NCBI GenBank assembly: GCA_030040175.1
Contig: JASHUF010000427.1
Location: 1 to 7,659, forward strand
Source: Acidobacteriaceae bacterium
Lineage (GTDB): Bacteria; Acidobacteriota; Terriglobia; Terriglobales; Acidobacteriaceae
Length of the DNA stretch: 7,659 nucleotides
Reading direction: 5' to 3'
Part shown: one piece after another, positions 1 to 6,023 of the stretch
How the letters are laid out: every line of letters starts with the position of its first letter
Position numbering within the stretch: the stretch's first letter is position 1
Notes under the pieces: generated by a model
The model's database searches: none
Told to the model about the DNA's origin: nothing
The model's input: the letters and a program-made list of their open reading frames with translations, nothing else
Program-made: the position numbers and the translations under genes

Positions 1-270
1 GCGCTGCTGGTGGGCATCTTCCAGTTCCGGCCCAGCCCCTTCTGCGTGCTCGACGAAGTGGACGCGGCGCTGGACGAAACCAACGTGGACCGGTTCGCCG
101 ACCTCATGCACTCGCTCAGCCGCGAGACGCAGTTCCTGGTGGTGACGCACTCCAAGCGCATGATGCACACTGCCGACATGATCTACGGCGTAACCATGCA
201 GGAGCCCGGCGTTTCCAAGATCGTGAGCGTGCGTCTCGGCCACCACGAGCAGCAGAGAGCGACGGCGTGA
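1..270 (+). CDS. smc: SMC chromosome-segregation ATPase, C-terminal end (5' truncated by window)
   Basis: Only the last 89 residues are in the window, and the frame is open from base 1. They carry the C-terminal half of an SMC ATP-binding head: a Walker B strand with the catalytic glutamate (FCVLDEVDAALDE), a D-loop directly after it, and the switch histidine in VVTHSKRMM. The downstream segment IYGVTMQEPGVSKIVSVRL is typical of bacterial SMC tails. In the family, two such heads dimerise around ATP and the protein, with ScpA and ScpB, organises and segregates the chromosome in the nucleoid. The gene ends in TGA at 268-270, only 22 bp before a MITE-like element. RecN or another SMC-like ATPase is less likely, because the spacing from Walker B to the switch histidine and the tail match Smc. 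The N-terminal head, coiled coils and hinge lie outside the window. Confidence 0.93.
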   Translation, partial: ALLVGIFQFRPSPFCVLDEVDAALDETNVDRFADLMHSLSRETQFLVVTHSKRMMHTADMIYGVTMQEPGVSKIVSVRLGHHEQQRATA

Positions 271-292
271 AGGGCAGGCGGCAGCTTTTACG

Positions 293-401
293 GCATTTTC
301 TGAGTTACTGTGTCCTTTTCATGTCCTCGTAAGGTCGCCGCTCCCTGTTGGCCGCGTCGATTCTGCCTTCCGTCTTCGGGATACAGCTACGCAGAAAATG
401 C
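293..401 (+). repeat. MITE-like palindromic-ended element, copy 1
   Basis: This is a 109-bp unit whose ends form an imperfect 23-bp terminal inverted repeat: 293-315 pairs with 379-401 at 19 of 23 positions, beginning GCATTTTCTG. A copy in reverse orientation lies at 2849-2957, the same length with 5 substitutions and no gaps. The match continues 6 bp past the end on the smc side (287-292 against 2958-2963). The unit encodes no transposase, so a non-autonomous MITE or REP-type element is the natural reading. It sits between the converging 3' ends of smc and the tonB gene, where its paired ends could also fold in RNA. I saw no clear target-site duplication here. Confidence 0.8.
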
Positions 402-546
402 GCTAGCTCCCGGCTATCCGTTTTGTTCGCGGCAAGTTGACGGAGTGCTTTTCCACTCAAGCAAGGCGGCGACCACCACCGGTGTGCAGCGTGGCTCCGG
501 AGGGAGCGCGCCCGGCAAGCTGGAAATGTATTGAGGCGCCTTCCGA

Positions 547-570
547 TCACAGGTTCACAGGTTCACAGAG
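547..570 (+). repeat. 8-bp tandem repeat, about three units
   Basis: The unit TCACAGGT occurs at 547-554 and 555-562 and is followed by a degenerate unit TCACAGAG at 563-570. It lies in the non-coding stretch between smc and the tonB gene, downstream of the latter. No function is evident. Slippage of a short repeat is enough to explain it. Confidence 0.6.
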
Positions 571-606
571 GCATCACCCATTGCAAGCCTGCTGCGGGCG
601 CGCACC

Positions 607-641
607 AAAAATCGCCTCCCAAGGAGATTGCCCCAGGGGCG
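607..641 (-). terminator. Possible intrinsic terminator of the minus-strand tonB gene
   Basis: Read on the minus strand, this stretch lies about 25 nt past the TAA of the TonB-family gene. It contains two short hairpins, GCCCC-T-GGGGC and CTCC-TTG-GGAG, followed by GCGATTTTT. An alternative larger fold pairs CGCC with GGCG around both. The T-run is short and interrupted by GCGA, so this is only a moderate match to a Rho-independent terminator. Confidence 0.4.
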
Positions 642-666
642 TTTGCAGGAATTCAAGATTGCGATT

Positions 667-1938
667 TTATCCCTGAAAGGTGAAGACGACGTTGATGCTG
701 GTTTCGATTTCAGTTGGCTGGTTGTTGAGCGTGTAAGGGCGGTATCGCCAGGTGCGGACCGCGTTGAGGGCGGCCTGGCGCAGCATCGGGGGTCCGCTGA
801 CCACGCGCAGGCTTTCGACGGCGCCGGCTTTGGAGACGGTGGCATCGAGAACCACGGTGCCGGAGACGCGCGCGGTTTTGGCGATGTCAGGATAGACGGG
901 AGGGATGCTCTGAACGAGCAAGCCGGCCGCCACGCTGGCCGAGAGCTTGACGATCACGGGCGGCGCGGCCTGGACTCTGGGTGCAGACTGCGAGCCGAGA
1001 ATGCCGCCGGTCGCGGCGGAGCCGGCAAGGCCGGTTGCGTCAAAGGCTGCGGGCGGCGCGTCGGCGGGCGGCTTGGTTTTCATCTCCGCGCCGATGCGCG
1101 CGGGCGCGCTCAACTGGTCGCTCATCATCTGCGCTTGAAGCTGAGGCGGTGGGGCGGCCGGATCCGAGGGCGGGTCCTGCGCGGCCTCTGCCGCGGGAGC
1201 GGGTTGCGCGGCGCCCGAGGGTTGAGCGGGCGCAGCCGTGAGCGGCGCAGCGGGCGATGGCCTGGGCGCGTCGGGAGAGGAAAGCGCGACCGGCGCCTGG
1301 AGCTGCGGCGACGCAGGAGGGACAACGGAGGCATGCCGGCCCGTGCGGCCGAAAGCGAAGGCGAGCCACAACAGCAGCATGACAACCGCAACGGAGCCGG
1401 AAACGATGGCGATGACGAGCTTCTTTTTTCCGGCCGGCCGGACCGCGGCCAGCACGGACCCGCGCGTGGCCAGCTCCGGCGGTTGCGGTGGAAGGGACGC
1501 GGGCAGAAGGGCGACCGGCGGCGTGGCCGCGGCAGTTCGGAGTACGGGCTTGCTTGTTGCCGCAGCGCCGCGGGCGCGACCGGGATGGGGATCAGGGGCG
1601 CGGTCAGGCCTGCTCCGCGAAGGCACCACTTCATAGATGGCGCCGGCCGAAACTACGCGGTTCAGTGCGCCGGTTTCCGGACGCATGGAGATGAGCTGAT
1701 CGAGGAAGGCCCTCTCGCTGGTATAGACCCGTTGCTGCGGAACCGCGTAGCGGTTGCGCGGAGAATCGACGCACGCGAGAGGCGCAGGCTGCTCGGCTCG
1801 AGCGGCGCCAGACTCGGCCGCGGGCTCGGCCGGATCAGCCCCGGCCGGCTGGGGCGAGCCGCCGCCTTCGTCCCACTCGCCAAAATCCGCGGGCAGCGTA
1901 GACGGCAGCGGCTCGGCTATTTCTGCACGAGATGCCAT
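667..1938 (-). CDS. TonB-family energy transducer with long cytoplasmic N-terminus
   Basis: This 423-residue protein ends in a TonB C-terminal domain (about residues 331-423), with hallmark segments VYPDIAKTARVSGTVVLDATV, a leucine/valine-rich strand, and AVRTWRYRPY near the end. One membrane segment lies at about 174-197, just after the basic KKK at 171-173. A Pro/Ala-rich stretch (about 205-330) follows and would cross the periplasm. The first 170 residues are predicted cytoplasmic, which is long compared with classical TonB, whose anchor is at the N-terminus. The family passes inner-membrane proton-motive energy to outer-membrane transporters, but this one could be a TonB-domain protein of other purpose. 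The ATG at 1938 is supported by AAAGGGGAAG about 8 nt upstream. No exbB or exbD is in the window. A 449-codon ORF on the opposite strand (628-1977) covers it, but only this strand gives a recognisable protein. Confidence 0.9.
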   Translation of the reverse strand: MASRAEIAEPLPSTLPADFGEWDEGGGSPQPAGADPAEPAAESGAARAEQPAPLACVDSPRNRYAVPQQRVYTSERAFLDQLISMRPETGALNRVVSAGAIYEVVPSRSRPDRAPDPHPGRARGAAATSKPVLRTAAATPPVALLPASLPPQPPELATRGSVLAAVRPAGKKKLVIAIVSGSVAVVMLLLWLAFAFGRTGRHASVVPPASPQLQAPVALSSPDAPRPSPAAPLTAAPAQPSGAAQPAPAAEAAQDPPSDPAAPPPQLQAQMMSDQLSAPARIGAEMKTKPPADAPPAAFDATGLAGSAATGGILGSQSAPRVQAAPPVIVKLSASVAAGLLVQSIPPVYPDIAKTARVSGTVVLDATVSKAGAVESLRVVSGPPMLRQAALNAVRTWRYRPYTLNNQPTEIETSINVVFTFQG

Positions 1939-2195
1939 TGGCAGTCTTCCCCTTTCTCATACACCGCGCCGCGGTAGATGCGCCGTTCCCGTTGCGTGGC
2001 CGGGGAGGCGACGCCAGGGCTTGCGGAGCCAGGGGACGTCTCTTCTCGATTGACTTCAGCGCATGAGGAGCCGGCCGGAAGCGGTGTCACACGCGTGGAA
2101 ACAGTGAACAGCAAGGGAACGTCCTTCGATTTGTCGATCGGAAACGGCACAATCTTCTTCAGCCTCCCAGCCCTTGCGGCGCAGGCGACACTCAT
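1917..2195 (-). CDS. Possible small hypothetical protein upstream of and overlapping the tonB gene
   Basis: This ORF of 92 codons ends in TAG at 1917-1919, overlapping the TonB start by 22 nt, as co-transcribed genes often do. Its C-terminal part reads RRIYRGAVYEKGEDCQWHLVQK and the middle is Ser/Pro/Ala-rich. I recognise no domain, signal peptide or membrane segment. The ATG at 2195 has no clear ribosome binding site. An internal GTG at 2150, about 12 nt after GGGAGG, would give 77 residues starting at PFPIDKSKDVPLLF. By eye, third codon positions are about two-thirds GC, which fits weak coding bias but is not decisive. It may be a real small gene or just the leader of the tonB transcript. 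Confidence 0.38.
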   Translation of the reverse strand: MSVACAARAGRLKKIVPFPIDKSKDVPLLFTVSTRVTPLPAGSSCAEVNREETSPGSASPGVASPATQRERRIYRGAVYEKGEDCQWHLVQK

Positions 2196-2848
2196 CCATC
2201 TTTATCGGCAGCCCAAGCGCAAAGCGCAGCAGATTTTTGCGGCGATCGCAGGCAGCGATTGAATCCGGGGGCTGCATTCCGGCGCGCTGTTTCGAAATGC
2301 CACATCCACGGCAGCTTGCGGGAAAGAATGCAGGCCGGAAAAGCAGCCGCGATCGCTCGAAACGGGAGGGTTGGACAAAACTAAAGTTTTCTCTTTCGAT
2401 TTTGCGCGCCAAGGCAGTGCAGAAAAAATCGCCCCCGAAGGAACTCTTCGCTTCGGAGGCGCTTGCGTCGAGACACAAGGAAGGATTGGGGGCCCAGCAG
2501 CCGGCGCTGGAGGTCGTAGCGCGCGGCTACTGGTGATCCCATCACGAACGAAGCGGACGCGGCTTCCCCATTCCACCCCCGCTCCGTGTCTCCGGGCTCA
2601 AGGAGAACTTTCGTGCCCGTTCTCCGAACCATGTTGACAACAGAAGTATCGCCGGAAAGGGGGGACTCGTCCGTGACGGCGGTCACAGGAGATGCGCTGG
2701 GAGCAAAGAGGTTCGACGCCACGGGCAGGCATCTTCGAGTGCAGGCGGCGCAGCGGGAGCGCGGCTCGGGATCAATCCTCGGGATCGATCCCGGAGCTGG
2801 CTGGACAGGCGGGTTGAGGCAAGCGGACAACGTACCTCAGGGGCTAAA
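2196..2848. other. Intergenic stretch without a defensible gene
   Basis: Several ORFs of 90-150 codons overlap here on both strands, but none shows a recognisable domain, a good ribosome binding site or a consistent codon bias. The longest plus-strand candidate (2586-2945) starts here and ends inside the second repeat element. It has a fragment ILGIDPG that resembles the start of RuvC, but nothing after it fits. The stretch could hold decayed genes or the 5' regulatory region of the minus-strand tonB transcript. I see no promoter on the minus strand good enough to name. Confidence 0.5.
2766..2793 (+). repeat. Tandem 13-bp repeat ending in a perfect 14-bp palindrome
   Basis: TCGGGATCAATCC (2766-2778) is followed immediately by TCGGGATCGATCC (2779-2791), differing at one base. 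The second unit forms the perfect palindrome CGGGATCGATCCCG at 2780-2793. It lies about 55 bp before the second MITE-like element. It could be a protein-binding site or a chance product of short duplication. No neighbouring promoter supports an operator role. Confidence 0.5.
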
Positions 2849-2957
2849 GCATTTTCTGAGTAGCTGTATCCCGAAGACGGAAGGCAGAGTCGACGCGACC
2901 AACAGGGAGCGGCGACCTTACGGGGAAATGAAAAGGACACAGTAACTCAGAAAATGC
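2849..2957 (-). repeat. MITE-like palindromic-ended element, copy 2 (inverted relative to copy 1)
   Basis: This copy is the reverse complement of 293-401 at 104 of 109 positions, with no gaps. Its own terminal repeats are better preserved, with 20 of 23 bases pairing between 2849-2871 and 2935-2957. TAAA occurs at 2845-2848, directly at the left end, and again at 2960-2963, 2 bp beyond the right end. That is only weak evidence for a target duplication. The equal length and few substitutions of the two copies indicate a shared recent origin. Read on the plus strand the unit is open in one frame and ends in TAA at 2943-2945. Confidence 0.8.
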
Positions 2958-3001
2958 CGTAAAGGGCCCATGTCTATGGCTCCCTGCGGCCAGACCGAGG
3001 C

Positions 3002-3075
3002 CGCGCCCTGACGCTTCTTGCTGCTGCCGGTGATTCGTTCAGCCGGCTCTCAAGTCGTGCCTTGACGCTTCTTGC
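3002..3075 (+). repeat. Pair of 20-bp direct repeats upstream of purC
   Basis: Positions 3002-3021 and 3056-3075 match at 18 of 20 bases and share the exact core TGACGCTTCTTGC. They start 54 bp apart, and the bases between and after them do not repeat. They lie 100-170 bp upstream of the predicted purC promoter. They could be paired regulator sites, but no known purine-regulator box is recognisable in them. Confidence 0.5.
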
Positions 3076-3171
3076 GCCTCGCGGAGAGTTTTTCGGCAAG
3101 CACGAAAACTGTGCCCGTTCACAAAACCCGGAACCATTGATGCAACTCATTCCAAAGGGCACGGCGGCGCA

Positions 3172-3200
3172 TTGACAAAGCGCGGCGCCGCTTCGACAAT
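3172..3200 (+). promoter_or_regulatory. Predicted sigma70-type promoter of purC
   Basis: A perfect -35 hexamer TTGACA (3172-3177) is followed after 17 nt by GACAAT (3195-3200), which matches the -10 consensus at four of six positions. Transcription would begin near 3207, leaving a leader of about 30 nt before the purC GTG at 3236. The spacing and direction fit purC well. Confidence 0.6.
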
Positions 3201-3235
3201 CGGAGGTTTGAGCCGAATCCGGCGCGAGAGTTTTT

Positions 3236-4129
3236 GTGACCGCTCTGTTGACGACGAACCTGGGTGCGACGCCTTTGCTGGGCCGGGGCAAGGTGCGCGA
3301 TCTGTATGCCGTGGAGGGCGCGCTGCTGCTGGTGGCGACCGACCGGATTTCGGCATTCGATCATGTGCTTGCCACGGGCATACCGGCCAAGGGAAAGATC
3401 CTGACGCAGATTTCGCTTTTCTGGTTCGAGCTGCTCAGCGATGTTGCAGCCAATCACCTGATCACGGCCGATGTGAATGCGTATCCGGCGTCTCTCAAGC
3501 CCTATGCGGATCAACTGGAAGGCCGCTCGATGCTGGTCGAGCGCGCCGAGATGTTTCCCGTGGAGTGCGTGGCGCGGGGTTATCTGGCGGGTTCGGGGTG
3601 GAAGGAGTATCGCGCGGAGGGAACGGTATGCGGCATACGGCTGCCGGCGGGACTGCTCGACGGATCGCGCCTGCCCGAGGCCGTCTTCACGCCGGCAACC
3701 AAGAGCAGGGATGGCGCGCACGACGAAAACATCAGCTATGCGGAGACCGAAGCGCGCGTGGGTGTGGAAAACGCGGCCGAATTACGGCGGCTGACGCTGG
3801 CCCTTTATCAACGCGCACAAGCACATGCCGAGGCGCACGGGCTGATTCTGGCGGACACAAAATTTGAGTTTGGAAGGACGGCGGAAGGGATTATGCTTGC
3901 CGATGAGGTCTTGACGCCGGACTCGTCCCGGTTCTGGGAGGCGGAACGGTGGACGCCCGGAGGCGCGCAGCCTTCCTTCGACAAGCAGTATGTGCGCGAT
4001 TATCTGGAATCGATCCATTGGAACAAGCAAGCGCCTGCACCGGGTCTTCCGGACGAGGTAGTGGAGCGCACGAGGGCCAAGTACCTGGAGGCCTTCCGCC
4101 GTTTGACCGGGCGCAGTATCGAGATTTGA
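3236..4129 (+). CDS. purC: Phosphoribosylaminoimidazole-succinocarboxamide synthase (SAICAR synthetase)
   Basis: This enzyme joins aspartate to CAIR using ATP to make SAICAR in cytoplasmic de novo purine synthesis. The 297-residue length matches the long bacterial and yeast-like form of the family. Recognisable blocks are GKVRDLY (18-24), the nucleotide-binding start; ATDRISAFDHVL (34-45); VECVARGYLAGSGWKEY (109-125); FTPATKSRDGAHDENIS (151-167); LADTKFEFG (205-213); and LADEVLTPDSSRFW (221-234). The GTG start gives the N-terminus expected for the family. Its ribosome binding site is weak, only GAGAG five bases upstream. A promoter lies at 3172-3200. The next gene, for a CvpA-family protein, is 136 bp downstream on the same strand. 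Confidence 0.97.
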   Translation: MTALLTTNLGATPLLGRGKVRDLYAVEGALLLVATDRISAFDHVLATGIPAKGKILTQISLFWFELLSDVAANHLITADVNAYPASLKPYADQLEGRSMLVERAEMFPVECVARGYLAGSGWKEYRAEGTVCGIRLPAGLLDGSRLPEAVFTPATKSRDGAHDENISYAETEARVGVENAAELRRLTLALYQRAQAHAEAHGLILADTKFEFGRTAEGIMLADEVLTPDSSRFWEAERWTPGGAQPSFDKQYVRDYLESIHWNKQAPAPGLPDEVVERTRAKYLEAFRRLTGRSIEI

Positions 4130-4265
4130 GAGGCGACGGATCGGAGGAAGGTGCAGGGCGCGGGCCGGGAGGACGAGAAGGGTGCATCCCGCGGCAGAAG
4201 CCCGGGCTGCGGCAACCTTCGAGCCGGAGCGCCACGTCCAAACGTGCTGGAGGGCCGGACGCATC

Positions 4266-4808
4266 ATGACCTGGGTCGATTGGGCCATCGTATTGGGGCT
4301 GTTGGTATCGGTATTGGCGGGATTGTTTCAGGGCTTTTTCCGCACCGCCTGCTCGCTGGTGGGCTTGGTGTTCGGGCTTTCGCTGGCGGCGTGGAATTAC
4401 GGGCGGGTTGCCGCGATCCTGATGCCCATGGTCCGGATCGAGACCATCGCGGATACGATTGCTTTCTTCCTGATTGCCATCCTGGTTCTCGCGGTTGCGA
4501 ACCTGATGGGGAATTTTCTGGGCAAGGCGCTTGACTGGATGGGACTGGGATGCCTGGATATGCTGGGCGGCGCGGTGCTCGGATTTTTTCAGGGCATTTT
4601 GCTGGTGACTCTGTGTATTCTTGTGACCGTGGCTTTTTTCCCCAAGGCGCAGTGGCTGACGGAATCGCGGCTGCCGCGGCAGTTTTTCGGAGCCTGCCAC
4701 ATCAGTACACACATCACTCCGGCGGAGCTGGCGGAGCGTGTGCGGCAGGGGCTGAGAACGCTGGAGCTGGAGTCGCCGAAGTGGATGCACCCGGGCAACG
4801 GCAGCTAA
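4266..4808 (+). CDS. CvpA-family inner-membrane protein
   Basis: This 180-residue protein has four hydrophobic segments, at about residues 3-22, 26-45, 61-84 and 99-125, with a soluble C-terminal tail of about 50 residues. The opening MTWVDWAIVLGLLVSVLAGLFQGFFR and the segment LDMLGGAVLGFFQGILLV are the typical CvpA signature of a short loop and Gly-rich second repeat. CvpA was named for a role in colicin V production in E. coli and has been linked to purF expression and envelope stress, but its biochemical role is unsettled. The ATG at 4266 is chosen over an upstream ATG at 4182 because the domain starts there and GGAGGG lies 11 nt upstream. The extra 28 residues of the longer form do not look conserved. 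Placement after purC is in keeping with the frequent link of cvpA to purine genes. Confidence 0.88.
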   Translation: MTWVDWAIVLGLLVSVLAGLFQGFFRTACSLVGLVFGLSLAAWNYGRVAAILMPMVRIETIADTIAFFLIAILVLAVANLMGNFLGKALDWMGLGCLDMLGGAVLGFFQGILLVTLCILVTVAFFPKAQWLTESRLPRQFFGACHISTHITPAELAERVRQGLRTLELESPKWMHPGNGS

Positions 4809-4884
4809 CGACCGGATTGAATGAAGCCGCGCTTGACCGAATGCCGCCGGGCACCGCGGCAATTCCCTGAGGCGGTGAGAATCG

Positions 4885-4911
4885 GAAGGGCAAAAGATCC
4901 CCCTTGCCTTC
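4885..4911 (+). other. Inverted repeat overlapping the -35 of the next promoter
   Basis: GAAGGGCAA (4885-4893) and TTGCCTTC (4904-4911) pair over eight positions with one bulged G. The right arm contains the predicted -35 hexamer of the fis-like gene. It may be a weak terminator for cvpA, which ends about 75 bp upstream, or an operator. There is no T-run, so a terminator is doubtful. Confidence 0.35.
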
Positions 4912-4931
4912 GCATCCGGACCCGGTACACT
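4904..4931 (+). promoter_or_regulatory. Predicted promoter of the fis-like gene
   Basis: TTGCCT (4904-4909) and TACACT (4926-4931) are spaced by 16 nt and match the sigma70 consensus at four of six positions each. Transcription would begin around 4938, about 20 nt before the GTG start at 4960. The spacing and position support it, the hexamers only moderately. Confidence 0.45.
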
Positions 4932-4959
4932 ATTTCAACGACCTAAGCAAGAGGTGGAT

Positions 4960-5241
4960 GTGAGACGCGAACTGGATAGCCTGGTGACGCAAATGCACTC
5001 CAGCGGCATCCGCTACGAGGATGCGGTGCGGGAGTTCAAGAGGCAGTATCTGCGTGAAGTTTTAATTGCCCACCGGGGAAACCAGTGCAAGGCGGCCGAA
5101 GAACTGGGAATGCACCGGAACACGCTGAGCCGCGCCATGGCGGAATTGGGGCTGGAATTGTCGGAAGTCCGGGCCGGTCTCAAGCGTCCGCCGCGCTCGG
5201 AACGTCCTGTATATGGAGCACTCCGGCAGGGCTACCGCTAA
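4960..5241 (+). CDS. Fis-type helix-turn-helix DNA-binding protein
   Basis: This is a small protein of 93 residues. Residues 30-64 (YLREVLIAHRGNQCKAAEEL, then GMHRNTLSRAMAELG) match the Fis/NtrC C-terminal helix-turn-helix: RGNQ starts the motif, and AA, the Gly of the turn and R-TL of the recognition helix follow at the usual spacing. The first 29 residues form a helical region of the kind used for dimerisation. The last 25 are basic and Pro-rich. Fis-like proteins bind and bend DNA and regulate transcription, but the targets here are unknown. The GTG at 4960 is preferred because AAGAGG lies five bases upstream. The GTG at 4954, giving 95 residues, has no such site. The HAD gene follows after 32 bp, so they may be co-transcribed. 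Confidence 0.85.
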   Translation: MRRELDSLVTQMHSSGIRYEDAVREFKRQYLREVLIAHRGNQCKAAEELGMHRNTLSRAMAELGLELSEVRAGLKRPPRSERPVYGALRQGYR

Positions 5242-5273
5242 ATCTCCGCCGGGCAGGTGCGTGCCCCCGATTC

Positions 5274-6023
5274 ATGATGCAAACCTCACCGCAGAGCACG
5301 GAAGCCCGTGTCGCCCTTGAGCCGGATTTCGAATGGGACGGGCAGGACGCTTATCTCTTCGATATCGACGGCACGCTGCTGCGCAGCCGTGACCGCATTC
5401 ACATCGACTCCGTGGCCCTGAGCGTGCAGCGCGTAACGGGATTCGAGATCACGCTGGCGGGCGTGCAACTGGCGGGAAGCACGGACACGGCGATCCTGCG
5501 CGAAGCCTGCAAGCAAGCGGGCATTCCGGCCGAGATCATGGAAGCGCAGACGGAGGCGATTCTCGAGGCCATGCGCACCACCGTGGCCGAGCGGCGCCAC
5601 GAGATGGACCTGGTGAGGATGCCGGGCGTCGAGGAGGTGCTGCGTCACCTGGCCCGCCGCGGCGCGCTGCTGGGCGTGGCTACGGGGAACCTCGAAATGA
5701 TCGGGTGGATCAAGATTGAGCAGGCAGGGTTGCGCGAGTGGTTCCGCTTCGGCGGATTCAGCGACCATTTTCCCATCCGCGCGGAGCTGGTGGCGCAGGC
5801 GGCCAGGAAGGCCCGGGAGCTGAGCGCGGGAGACAAGATCTGCGTGGTGGGCGACACCCCCCGCGACATTGAAGCGGCGCGGGCGAATTCCCTTTCCGTG
5901 ATCGCCGTGGCCACGGGCAGTTTCAGCTTCGACGAACTGTCCCCGCATCGGCCCGACGTTTGCGCGACTTCGCTGGCCGACCTGCTGGCGCTGGCGAGGC
6001 TTGGGACGGGGCCGGGCCTGTGA
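5274..6023 (+). CDS. HAD-superfamily hydrolase, phosphoglycolate-phosphatase-like
   Basis: This 249-residue protein has the HAD core with an inserted alpha-helical cap (about residues 40-115). Motif I is LFDIDGTLL (28-36), with the nucleophile D30 and acid D32. Motif II is GVATGN, with T137. Motif IV is VVGDTPRDIEAAR, with D194 and D198 binding magnesium. The usual motif III lysine in a KPxP context is absent. R169 in DHFPIRAELV may take its place, an inference from alignment by eye. Members dephosphorylate small phosphorylated metabolites. Substrate cannot be read from sequence, and beta-phosphoglucomutase-like or phosphonatase activities remain possible. The start is one of two adjacent ATGs (5274, 5277) with only a weak, distant GGCAGG upstream. 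An N-terminal extension of about 20 residues precedes the core. The stop overlaps the next gene's start. Confidence 0.85.
   Translation: MMQTSPQSTEARVALEPDFEWDGQDAYLFDIDGTLLRSRDRIHIDSVALSVQRVTGFEITLAGVQLAGSTDTAILREACKQAGIPAEIMEAQTEAILEAMRTTVAERRHEMDLVRMPGVEEVLRHLARRGALLGVATGNLEMIGWIKIEQAGLREWFRFGGFSDHFPIRAELVAQAARKARELSAGDKICVVGDTPRDIEAARANSLSVIAVATGSFSFDELSPHRPDVCATSLADLLALARLGTGPGL

Noticed and set aside
402..440. Possible extension of the 109-bp element beyond its inner end
   Set aside because: The flanks of the two copies share only scattered bases, so I kept the element limits at the terminal repeats.
628..1977. A 449-codon plus-strand ORF opposite the tonB gene
   Set aside because: Its translation is Arg/Gly-rich with no recognisable domain, while the minus strand gives a clear TonB C-terminal domain, membrane anchor and ribosome binding site. 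It is an antisense shadow caused by high GC content.
2634..2639. TTGACA as a second plus-strand promoter
   Set aside because: No acceptable -10 hexamer lies 15-19 nt downstream, and no convincing gene follows.
2776..2803. ILGIDPGAGWTGG resembling the N-terminus of RuvC
   Set aside because: The similarity is confined to a few residues within a duplicated GATC-rich palindromic stretch, and the following residues do not continue as RuvC. Chance is the better explanation.
3891..4862. A 323-codon minus-strand ORF opposite the end of purC and all of cvpA
   Set aside because: It is a low-complexity Arg/Gln/Pro-rich translation across two well-recognised plus-strand genes.
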